From assembly GCA_910580225.1 (NCBI GenBank), contig CAJTXE010000016.1, positions 20,762 through 84,761 of the forward strand: a stretch of 64,000 nt of DNA. Direction: 5' to 3'. A program made the translations under genes and the position numbers. The notes under the pieces are model-generated. The model saw only the letters and a list, made by a program, of their open reading frames with translations. It was not told the DNA's origin and did no database searches. Below are positions 33,697-41,377 of the stretch, piece after piece (positions within the stretch are counted from its first letter, which is position 1; each line of letters opens with the position of its first letter). Origin of the DNA: an uncultured Acetatifactor sp. (GTDB lineage Bacteria > Bacillota > Clostridia > Lachnospirales > Lachnospiraceae).

Positions 33697-34041
33697 CTAC
33701 GAATTAACCTCTGTGATATGATGAAGTTTTCCGAGGTGCAGCAACGCGCTCTCCATTTCAGCATAACTCACTGAAGCTGCATTCTTCCTCGCAACGATTA
33801 CAATATCCAAACCACTATTGAACATTGCTTCCCGTAACCGGTAACTTTCCCGCAGCAGCCTTGTAAGCCGGTGTCTTACAACACTGTTGCCCACTTTCTT
33901 GCTCACACTGATCCCAATCCTGTTCCCTCCGGTGCCGTTTTCCATAACATACATGACCAGATATTTATTCGCATACGATTTGCCGGATCTGTAGACGGAT
34001 TGAAATTGATAATTTTTTTTCAGGCTTTCGGAAAATTTCAT
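33697..34041 (-). CDS. rnpA: ribonuclease P protein component
   Basis: A 114-residue basic protein with the RnpA fold: an N-terminal FQSVYRSGKSYANKYLVMYV region and the RNA-binding RNR-type motif NRIGISVSKKVGNSVVRHRLTR split across helix and loop. It binds the catalytic RNase P RNA and supports 5' maturation of tRNAs. Met at 34041 gives the usual family length; longer frames run into rpmH. It lies directly downstream of rpmH, as in nearly all bacteria. Confidence 0.95.
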   Translation of the reverse strand: MKFSESLKKNYQFQSVYRSGKSYANKYLVMYVMENGTGGNRIGISVSKKVGNSVVRHRLTRLLRESYRLREAMFNSGLDIVIVARKNAASVSYAEMESALLHLGKLHHITEVNS

Positions 34042-34084
34042 AAATTTTCTATCCCCGCAAATAAAAAGGTCACATTTCTGTGAC

Positions 34085-34219
34085 CTAAGCGGACAATACT
34101 TTTCTTCCTTTTGCACGTCTGGCCGCTAAAACTTTTCTTCCACCCTTTGTACTCATTCTCGCTCTGAACCCGTGAACCCTGGCATGTGAACGCTTCTTGG
34201 GCTGAAATGTCATCTTCAT
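34085..34219 (-). CDS. rpmH: 50S ribosomal protein L34
   Basis: A 44-residue protein beginning MKMTFQPKKRSHARVHGF and ending GRKVLSA, the standard L34 sequence, very rich in Arg and Lys. ATG at 34219 follows AGGAGGTG. It is the first gene of the operon running away from oriC and is preceded by a consensus promoter. Confidence 0.97.
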   Translation of the reverse strand: MKMTFQPKKRSHARVHGFRARMSTKGGRKVLAARRAKGRKVLSA

Positions 34220-34307
34220 GGAAAAGCACCTCCTTTTTTCAACCTTTTATAGAAAGGCAGCTCAATTTTTGAGTCTATATTCCTGTATATTGGAAAACAG
34301 CATCTTG

Positions 34308-34336
34308 ATTGTATAAAAAAATTTCCATAATGTCAA
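34308..34336 (-). promoter_or_regulatory. rpmH operon promoter
   Basis: On the minus strand a perfect TTGACA (34331-34336), a 17-nt spacer and TACAAT (34308-34313), 89 nt upstream of the rpmH ATG. Confidence 0.85.
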
Positions 34337-34379
34337 GTAAAATGCCGTAAAAATCCGGCTTTTTCGCAGAAAAAAAAAT

Positions 34380-34640
34380 TTTTGTTCTTATTCACATAGA
34401 TATCCACATAAAATACCCACATTTTACTTATCCACACACTGTTGATAAAATGTGGACAAAAAACGGACATGCCTATGAAATCCTGTGCATAGACCGTGTA
34501 AAACCAATAAAAAACTGTGGATAATTCAGTATTTTTTACAGTTTTATAAGTTATCCACTTATTCACATCACTATCCACACCCACCTGTAGAAACATAAAT
34601 TATTGACATAGTTGTCCACATACTGTGGATAACTTTTTCC
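34380..34640. other. oriC: oriC region with DnaA-box cluster
   Basis: The AT-rich gap between rpmH and dnaA holds perfect DnaA boxes TTATCCACA at 34428-34436 and, inverted, at 34516-34524 and 34624-34632. One-mismatch copies lie at 34400-34408, 34451-34459 (inverted), 34551-34559, 34571-34579 and 34612-34620. Very A/T-rich runs flank them. Gene orientation switches here from minus to plus, supporting this as the chromosomal origin. Confidence 0.92.
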
Positions 34641-34662
34641 CATGATTGTCGAAAAGTATTAT

Positions 34663-34691
34663 TTGAAATCTTGCGGAATCTATATTACAAT
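34663..34691 (+). promoter_or_regulatory. dnaA promoter
   Basis: TTGAAA (34663-34668), a 17-nt spacer and TACAAT (34686-34691), 46 nt before the dnaA ATG. A perfect DnaA box at 34624-34632 lies just upstream, consistent with autoregulation by DnaA. Confidence 0.8.
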
Positions 34692-34736
34692 AGAGAAACA
34701 TGGAGTATCAGGCTTTTTTAAGGGAGGAACCTCTAT

Positions 34737-36083
34737 ATGGACGGGATCAGGGAAAATTGGAATACCATCAAGGAAACGATTAAGACAGAATATGGACTTA
34801 CTGAAATATCCTACCGGACGTGGGTGGAACCCCTTACTTTTCATAATGTAGTAAATAATGTGGTTAGGATAATTATTCCTGCAGAACAGTCCCATATGAT
34901 TAATTACATTACTTCCAAATATAAAAGCTTTTTTCAGGTAATCATCACCGAGATGATGGATCACGATTATGATGTCCAGTTTATACTGGAAAAGGATATT
35001 ATCCCGGAACCTTCTGTGGAAGCGGAAATTCCGGAGGAAACTACGGAAAATGCCAATTTGAATCCAAAATATAAATTTTCCACCTATGTAGTGGGGAGCA
35101 GTAATAAATTCGCCCATTCCGCCTGCCTTGCCGTTGCGGAATCTCCCGGACAGACCTACAATCCCCTGTATCTCTATGGAGGACCCGGGCTGGGCAAAAC
35201 TCACCTGATGCATTCCGTTGGTCATTTTATCCTGGAACAGGAGCCGGATAAAAAAGTTCTCTATGTGACCAGTGAAGAATTTACTAATGAAGTGATTGAG
35301 TCCATACGAAGCGGTAACGCAGCTTCCATGACAAAACTTCGGGAAAAATACAGGACTGTGGATGTACTCATGGTTGACGATGTGCAATTCATCATTGGAA
35401 AAGAGAGTACACAGGAAGAGTTTTTCCATACTTTTAATGTACTTCATTCCGCCAGGAAACAGATCATCCTTTCCTCGGACAAACCTCCCAAGGAGATTGA
35501 GACTCTGGATGAACGCTTTCGCTCCCGTTTTGAATGGGGACTAATCGCAGACATTCAGCCGCCTGACTATGAGACCAGAATGGCGATTCTCCGGAAAAAC
35601 GCGGAAGCCTGCGGAAAACCCATCAATGAAGAAATTATTAAATACATTGCCACAAATATTAAGTCCAATATCAGAGAACTGGAAGGTGCCTTTAACAAGA
35701 TTATTGCTGCCGGAAGATTAAATAAGGTAGATCTGACATTGGCCCTTGCAGAAGAAGCCCTGAAAGATGTGATTTATCCTAATAAATCCAGAATGATTAC
35801 TCCGGAACTGATCATTAATGTCGTTTCGGAACATTTCGGTATCAGACCTGAAGATATCTGTTCCAAAAAGAGAAATTCTGAATTTGTACTGCCAAGACAG
35901 ATTGTCATGTATCTCTGCCGGGAACTGACAGCAACTTCCTTTGTCAACATTGGAAAGCTTCTTGGAAAAAAGGATCATACCACCATAATACATGGGGTCA
36001 ATAAGATCACTGCTGAATTAAAAAACAATGAGGAACTGAAAAATAAAATTGATATCATAATAAAGAAGATAAACCCTTCTTAA
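34737..36083 (+). CDS. dnaA: chromosomal replication initiator DnaA
   Basis: A 448-residue protein of normal length and domain order: domain I (residues 1-85, SYRTWVEPLTFHNV), a short linker, the AAA+ domain with Walker A GGPGLGKTHL near 148 and Walker B VDVLMVDDVQFI, and the C-terminal DNA-binding domain with KRNSEFVLPRQIVMYLCREL and DHTTIIHG. It binds DnaA boxes and melts the origin. ATG at 34737 follows AGGGAGGA. Candidate boxes also lie after the gene. Confidence 0.98.
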   Translation: MDGIRENWNTIKETIKTEYGLTEISYRTWVEPLTFHNVVNNVVRIIIPAEQSHMINYITSKYKSFFQVIITEMMDHDYDVQFILEKDIIPEPSVEAEIPEETTENANLNPKYKFSTYVVGSSNKFAHSACLAVAESPGQTYNPLYLYGGPGLGKTHLMHSVGHFILEQEPDKKVLYVTSEEFTNEVIESIRSGNAASMTKLREKYRTVDVLMVDDVQFIIGKESTQEEFFHTFNVLHSARKQIILSSDKPPKEIETLDERFRSRFEWGLIADIQPPDYETRMAILRKNAEACGKPINEEIIKYIATNIKSNIRELEGAFNKIIAAGRLNKVDLTLALAEEALKDVIYPNKSRMITPELIINVVSEHFGIRPEDICSKKRNSEFVLPRQIVMYLCRELTATSFVNIGKLLGKKDHTTIIHGVNKITAELKNNEELKNKIDIIIKKINPS

Positions 36084-36132
36084 ACCTGTTAAAAATAAAC
36101 CACAGGATAAACACAACGTGATATGTGGGAAT

Positions 36133-36296
36133 TGTTGATAACCTGTTGGTCCGGAAATGGAGCTGAAAGGAAACCTGAAAACCATTGTGAATAACTTCAC
36201 ACCAAAAATCAAGTTATTCCGAAAATATTCACGCGTTTTCCATTCCCTTTTTTCCTGAAAAATAGTATAATAGAACCACTTATGCACTTATCAACA
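36133..36296. other. degenerate DnaA-box group between dnaA and dnaN
   Basis: One-mismatch versions of the DnaA box occur at 36133-36141 (TGTTGATAA), 36186-36194 (TGTGAATAA) and 36288-36296 (TTATCAACA) in the 280-bp dnaA-dnaN gap. Together with the main cluster upstream this resembles the bipartite origin of Bacillus subtilis, but no perfect box is present here. Confidence 0.5.
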
Positions 36297-36363
36297 GCCC
36301 TTAATATGATTACTATGAAATTCTTTATAAATAAATATGATTTTGCCGAAGGGAGCTTTTTAT

Positions 36364-37482
36364 ATGAAAATCGTTTGTTCCAAATCAAATCTGTTAAATG
36401 GGGTGCAGATCGTATCAAAAGCTGTTCCCAATAAAACGACCATGTCTATTCTGGAATGTATCTTAATAGATGCATCCAACGAAATCATTACTCTGACGGC
36501 CAATGATATGGATCTGGGAATTGAAACTATAATAGAAGGTGATATTCAGGAGGAAGGTATTATAGCCTTGGATGCAAGGATTTTCCTGGATATGGTGAGG
36601 AAACTTCCGGATAGTTTTATTCGGATTGAGACAGATGCTTCTTACAAAACTGTAATTACCTGTGAAAAATCCAAATTTACCATAATAGGGAAATCAGGAG
36701 AAGACTTCTCTTATCTGCCGGTAGTAGAAAAAGAAGACAGTATTACCATAAGCCAGTTCACATTAAAGGAAATGGTAAGGCAGACCATTTTCTCCATCTC
36801 AGACAACGAAAACAATAAGTTGATGACAGGAGAGTTGTTTGAAATCAACGGAGATGAACTGAAACTGGTTTCCTCAGACGGACATCGTATCTCTATTCGT
36901 AAAATCCAACTGAAGGAAGTATATGAACATAAAAAGGTCATAGTGCCTGGTAAGACATTGAATGAAGTAAGCAAGATACTGCCGGGAGGGGCAGAGAGTG
37001 AGCTGACAATTTACTTTACCGCGAATCATATTGTATTTGAGTTTGATAATACAGTCGTAGTCTCCAGGTTGATTGAGGGCGAATATTTTAATATAGACAG
37101 AATGCTTTCCAGTGACTATGAAACAAAGGTAAAAGTAAATAAAAAGGAACTTCTGAATTGTATTGATCGGGCGACACTGCTCACAAGAGAAGGGGACAGG
37201 AAGCCCATTGTCATCAATATTACGGATGAAAGTATGGTGCTTCGGATCGATTCTGCTCTTGGAAGCATGAATGAGGATATTGATGCGGAGAAGCAGGGAC
37301 GGGATCTGATGATCGGCTTCAATCCAAAATTCCTGATCGATGCCCTGCGGGTCATTGATGATGAAGAGGTGGAGCTGTATATGGTAAATCCCAAGGCGCC
37401 TTGTTTTATCCGGAATGAAGAGCATGGATACATTTATCTGATTCTGCCTGTAAGTCTTGTGGCAAATTATGGACGAAACTGA
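36364..37482 (+). CDS. dnaN: DNA polymerase III sliding clamp (beta)
   Basis: A 372-residue protein with the three-fold repeated clamp domain. It begins MKIVCSKSNLLNGVQIVSKA and ends with the conserved peptide-binding pocket segment YLILPVSL. It encircles DNA and tethers the polymerase. The Met at 36364 with GAAGGGAGC upstream is chosen over an in-frame Met 27 bp earlier, matching family starts. Confidence 0.97.
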   Translation: MKIVCSKSNLLNGVQIVSKAVPNKTTMSILECILIDASNEIITLTANDMDLGIETIIEGDIQEEGIIALDARIFLDMVRKLPDSFIRIETDASYKTVITCEKSKFTIIGKSGEDFSYLPVVEKEDSITISQFTLKEMVRQTIFSISDNENNKLMTGELFEINGDELKLVSSDGHRISIRKIQLKEVYEHKKVIVPGKTLNEVSKILPGGAESELTIYFTANHIVFEFDNTVVVSRLIEGEYFNIDRMLSSDYETKVKVNKKELLNCIDRATLLTREGDRKPIVINITDESMVLRIDSALGSMNEDIDAEKQGRDLMIGFNPKFLIDALRVIDDEEVELYMVNPKAPCFIRNEEHGYIYLILPVSLVANYGRN

Positions 37483-37579
37483 ACTGTGTATGGTTCAGAA
37501 TTATGATTTCGTCAGGAGTAAAGGATAAAATTTGGGCTGAAACAGAATGGAAAGGACAGCAGGCAGGAGGAAGGGAAAG

Positions 37580-37789
37580 ATGGAAGTCATTCATCTGAGG
37601 GAAGAATATATCAAGCTGGGACAGGCTTTGAAGGCTGCCGGGTTGGTGGATACCGGTGCAGAGGCAAAGACAGTGGTTCAGGACGGTTTGGTGAGGGTAA
37701 ACAGCCAGGTGGAGATACAGCGGGGGAAAAAGCTTACGGCGGGAGATGTTGTGGAATATAGGGGAAAAACCATTAAAATAGAAGCGTAA
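37580..37789 (+). CDS. yaaA: S4-domain protein YaaA (RlbA type)
   Basis: A 69-residue S4-type RNA-binding protein: EYIKLGQALKAAGLVDTGAEAK, QDGLVRVNSQVE and KKLTAGDVVEYRGKTIKIEA cover the whole S4 fold. ATG at 37580 follows AGGAGGAAGGG. It lies between dnaN and recF as in Bacillus and most Firmicutes. The family is linked to large-subunit ribosome assembly; its exact role here is not shown. Confidence 0.9.
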   Translation: MEVIHLREEYIKLGQALKAAGLVDTGAEAKTVVQDGLVRVNSQVEIQRGKKLTAGDVVEYRGKTIKIEA

Positions 37790-37802
37790 AGACGGTAAAA
37801 AT

Positions 37803-38948
37803 ATGATCATCAAATCGATAGAGCTGGCGGATTACAGGAATTATGATTCCCTTGTCATGCAGTTTGACAGGGGAACCAACATTCTGTACGGAGATAACGC
37901 CCAGGGAAAGACAAATATTCTGGAGGCAATTTTTGTTGCGGCTACTACCAGGTCACATAAGGGAAGTAAAGACAGAGAAATAGTCAATTTTAACAAAGAA
38001 GAAGGTCATATTCGGACATGGCTGGAAAAGGACGGTGCGGAGACACGGGTTGATATGCACCTGAGAAAAAGCAAATCCAAGGGGATTGCCATAGACGGAC
38101 AGAAAATCAAAAGGGCAGCAGAACTCCTTGGATTGTGCAATGTGGTTTTTTTTTCTCCGGAAGACCTGGGAATTATAAAAAACGGCCCTGCAGAACGGAG
38201 ACGTTTTGTGGATATGGAGCTCTGTCAGCTGGATGGTGTATATCTTTATAATCTGAACCATTACAATAAAATTATTAATCAGCGCAACAGGCTGCTGAAG
38301 GATATGTACCTGAATCAGGGGCTGAAGGAGACCCTGGAGGTATGGGACATGCAATTGGTATCCTTTGGAACTAAAATTATTGAGCGCAGAGCATTGTTTG
38401 TGAAACAGCTCAATGAAATCATATACGGGATTCACAGAAAATTATCGGGTGACAAAGAGGAGCTTCAGATTTGTTATGAACCCGATGCGGTGCAGGAAGC
38501 ATTTGAAGAAAAATTAAGTTCTGCCCGGGATAGGGATATCAGGGCGAAGATGACATCCGTGGGACCCCACAGGGATGATTTTTCCTTTCTGGTGGGCGGT
38601 GTGGATATCCGGAAATACGGTTCCCAGGGACAGCAGAGGACAGCGGCTCTGTCTCTGAAATTGGCTGAGATTGAGCTGGTAAAAAAGATTACCGGAGATA
38701 ATCCGATTCTGTTGTTGGATGATGTGTTGTCTGAACTGGATTCCAACAGGCAGAATTATCTGCTCAACAGCATCGGAGAGATACAGACTATTATCACATG
38801 TACCGGTCTGGAGGAATTTGTTCATCACCGTTTTGAGATAAACAGAGTCTACAAGGTTGCAGACGGAAATGTAATATGTATGAGTACGGAAGGAGAAAAG
38901 CAGACTGAAAGAGCCGCAGATATTCAGGAAAGGTCAGGAACAGAATGA
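37803..38948 (+). CDS. recF: DNA replication and repair protein RecF
   Basis: A 381-residue SMC-like ATPase: Walker A GDNAQGKTNILEAI near 30, signature region YGSQGQQRTAALSLKLAE, and Walker B NPILLLDDVLSELD. With RecO and RecR it loads RecA at gapped DNA. It starts 13 bp after yaaA. The C-terminal 20 residues are polar and extend a little past the usual end. Confidence 0.96.
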   Translation: MIIKSIELADYRNYDSLVMQFDRGTNILYGDNAQGKTNILEAIFVAATTRSHKGSKDREIVNFNKEEGHIRTWLEKDGAETRVDMHLRKSKSKGIAIDGQKIKRAAELLGLCNVVFFSPEDLGIIKNGPAERRRFVDMELCQLDGVYLYNLNHYNKIINQRNRLLKDMYLNQGLKETLEVWDMQLVSFGTKIIERRALFVKQLNEIIYGIHRKLSGDKEELQICYEPDAVQEAFEEKLSSARDRDIRAKMTSVGPHRDDFSFLVGGVDIRKYGSQGQQRTAALSLKLAEIELVKKITGDNPILLLDDVLSELDSNRQNYLLNSIGEIQTIITCTGLEEFVHHRFEINRVYKVADGNVICMSTEGEKQTERAADIQERSGTE

Positions 38949-39026
38949 CAGAATTCGGATAGAGAAGATCAGGGACAGACAATGGAGACAGCTTATTGGC
39001 TTTGGGAGAAGGAAAGGAAATAGAAT

Positions 39027-41258
39027 ATGAGTGAAGAAGCAATCAGCAACACAACAGTGGAAAATGAATATGGCGCAGATCAAATTCAGATTCTGGAAGG
39101 GTTGGAGGCTGTCAGAAAGCGTCCCGGAATGTATATAGGAACTACGTCCAGCAGAGGGCTGCATCACCTGGTATATGAGATCGTGGATAATTCTGTAGAT
39201 GAAGCTCTGGCCGGATATTGTGATACAATAGATGTGAGGATTAACGAGGGGAATACCATTACCGTCATTGACAACGGCAGGGGAATACCGGTTGGAATTA
39301 ACCATAAGGCGGGGATTCCGGCAGTGGAGGTGGTATTTACCATCCTGCATGCCGGCGGAAAGTTCGGCGGCGGGGGATATAAAGTCTCCGGAGGTCTGCA
39401 TGGAGTGGGTGCTTCTGTTGTAAATGCCCTGTCTGAGTGGCTGGAAGTGGAAATATGCCAGGATGGGAAGGTATATAAGCAGCGTTATGAGAGAGGACAT
39501 GTGTGTTATCCTCTGAAGGAGACAGGTACCTGTCCTCTGGAGAAGACAGGTACAAAGATTACGTTTATGCCCGATAAGGAAATTTTTACGGAGACACTGG
39601 TATTTGACTTTGATATCCTGAAAATAAGGATGAGAGAGATGGCTTTCCTGACCAAAGGGCTGCGGATTATACTGAGAGACGGCAGACGAAATCGGGAGTC
39701 TGTGGAAACTATAGATGCTTTTGGAATCGAAAACAGGGCCGGAACGGGGAATAAGACAGGAACAGTCGGAGGGGAGAATTCTTTAGAGGCGCATTCAAAT
39801 CGTCAGATAAACGAATTGCTGCAGCGGGCGGAAGAGGATAGAAATTTTGACATAGAGGAATCGGCAGAGGAGAATGAAGATAACGGGCTTACTCTGGCCG
39901 AGCGGGCGGAAATCAAAAAAGAGAGAACGGAAGGTTTAAATGATTCCGGGAAAGAATCGGTTTCCGAATGGAAGGAAAAGAAGGTTGAGTTTTATTATGA
40001 GGGAGGTATTAAGGAGTTCGTTACTTATCTGAACAGAAGCAAGGCCCCCTTATATGAGAATGTTCTCTACTTTGAAGGAGAGAAAAACAGTGTTTATGTG
40101 GAGGTGTCCTTCCAGCATAATGATTCATTCAATGAAAGTGTATTCAGCTTTGTGAATAATATCAACACACCGGAAGGAGGTACTCATCTTCAGGGATTTC
40201 GGAATGCATTGACGAAGACATTTAATGATTATGCCAGGGGCGCGAAACTTCTGAAGGACAATGAGCCGAATCTGTCAGGAGAAGATATCAGAGAAGGTTT
40301 GACAGCCATTATCAGTGTGAAGATCGAAGATCCTCAGTTTGAAGGACAGACCAAACAGAAACTGGGCAACAGCGAGGCCAGAGGTGCTGTGGACAATATT
40401 GTCAGTGAACAGCTGACGTACTTCCTGGAGTTGAATCCTACAGTTGCGAAGGCGATCTGTGAGAAATCCATTCTGGCTCAGAGGGCCAGAGAAGCGGCCC
40501 GGAAAGCAAGAGATCTGACCAGGAGAAAGACGGCTTTAGACGGTATGGCTCTGCCCGGCAAGCTGGCGGATTGTTCCGACAAGGATCCGAAGAACTGCGA
40601 GATTTATATTGTGGAGGGGGATTCTGCCGGAGGAAGCGCCAAGACGGCACGGGCCAGGGCCACGCAGGCTATTCTGCCTCTGCGTGGGAAGATACTGAAT
40701 GTGGAGAAAGCCAGACTGGACAAAATTTATGCCAATGCGGAAATCCGGGCTATGATTACGGCTTTCGGCACAGGTATACACGATGATTTTAACATTGACA
40801 AACTGCGTTACGACAAGATTATACTGATGGCGGATGCGGATGTGGACGGAGCCCATATCTGTACGTTGTTGCTTACTTTTATTTACAGATTTATGCCGGA
40901 TCTGATCAGGGAAGGACATGTATATCTGGCAAAGCCGCCGCTGTATAAACTGGAAAAAAATAAAAAAGTCTGGTATGCCTACAGTGATGAGGAGCTGGAC
41001 AGTATCCTGCATGAGGTGGGCAGAGATCAGAACAATAAGATACAACGTTACAAAGGTTTGGGAGAAATGGATGCAGAACAGCTCTGGGAGACCACAATGG
41101 ATCCTACCAGACGTATTCTGCTTCGGGTTAATTACGATGAAGAAATGGAGTCTGAGCTGGACCTGACTTTTACCACGCTTATGGGAGACAAAGTGGAGCC
41201 CAGACGGGAATTCATTGAGGAAAATGCCAGGTTTGTAAAGAATCTGGATATCAGTTAA
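39027..41258 (+). CDS. gyrB: DNA gyrase subunit B with acidic insertion
   Basis: A 743-residue GyrB, about 100 longer than the usual 630-650 residues. The ATPase domain (DNSVDEALAGYCD, DNGRGIPVG, GGLHGVGASVVNALS), transducer (QTKQKLGNSEARGAVD) and TOPRIM domain (EGDSAGGSAKTARARATQAILPLRGKILNVEKA as the start, then DADVDGAHI) are all intact. The extra length is one insertion at about residues 221-316, between LRIILRDGR and KVEFYYEGG, in the transducer region. It is low in hydrophobic residues and rich in Glu, Asn and Arg. The subunit hydrolyses ATP to drive supercoiling by GyrA. It lies directly upstream of gyrA. Confidence 0.96.
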   Translation: MSEEAISNTTVENEYGADQIQILEGLEAVRKRPGMYIGTTSSRGLHHLVYEIVDNSVDEALAGYCDTIDVRINEGNTITVIDNGRGIPVGINHKAGIPAVEVVFTILHAGGKFGGGGYKVSGGLHGVGASVVNALSEWLEVEICQDGKVYKQRYERGHVCYPLKETGTCPLEKTGTKITFMPDKEIFTETLVFDFDILKIRMREMAFLTKGLRIILRDGRRNRESVETIDAFGIENRAGTGNKTGTVGGENSLEAHSNRQINELLQRAEEDRNFDIEESAEENEDNGLTLAERAEIKKERTEGLNDSGKESVSEWKEKKVEFYYEGGIKEFVTYLNRSKAPLYENVLYFEGEKNSVYVEVSFQHNDSFNESVFSFVNNINTPEGGTHLQGFRNALTKTFNDYARGAKLLKDNEPNLSGEDIREGLTAIISVKIEDPQFEGQTKQKLGNSEARGAVDNIVSEQLTYFLELNPTVAKAICEKSILAQRAREAARKARDLTRRKTALDGMALPGKLADCSDKDPKNCEIYIVEGDSAGGSAKTARARATQAILPLRGKILNVEKARLDKIYANAEIRAMITAFGTGIHDDFNIDKLRYDKIILMADADVDGAHICTLLLTFIYRFMPDLIREGHVYLAKPPLYKLEKNKKVWYAYSDEELDSILHEVGRDQNNKIQRYKGLGEMDAEQLWETTMDPTRRILLRVNYDEEMESELDLTFTTLMGDKVEPRREFIEENARFVKNLDIS

Positions 41259-41377
41259 GTGCTGAAAAAGAGCCGGAAACTTCAGATAATATTGTGTTTC
41301 CGATGAGAAGCAGCCAGAGATAATGCAGCGTAAAAACAGGTGCAGTATATTTCATTATAACATGAAAGAAGGTATAT

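Noticed and set aside
34680..35447. 255-codon minus-strand frame opposite dnaA
   Set aside because: It is antisense to the conserved dnaA frame, has no ribosome site and no recognisable domain.
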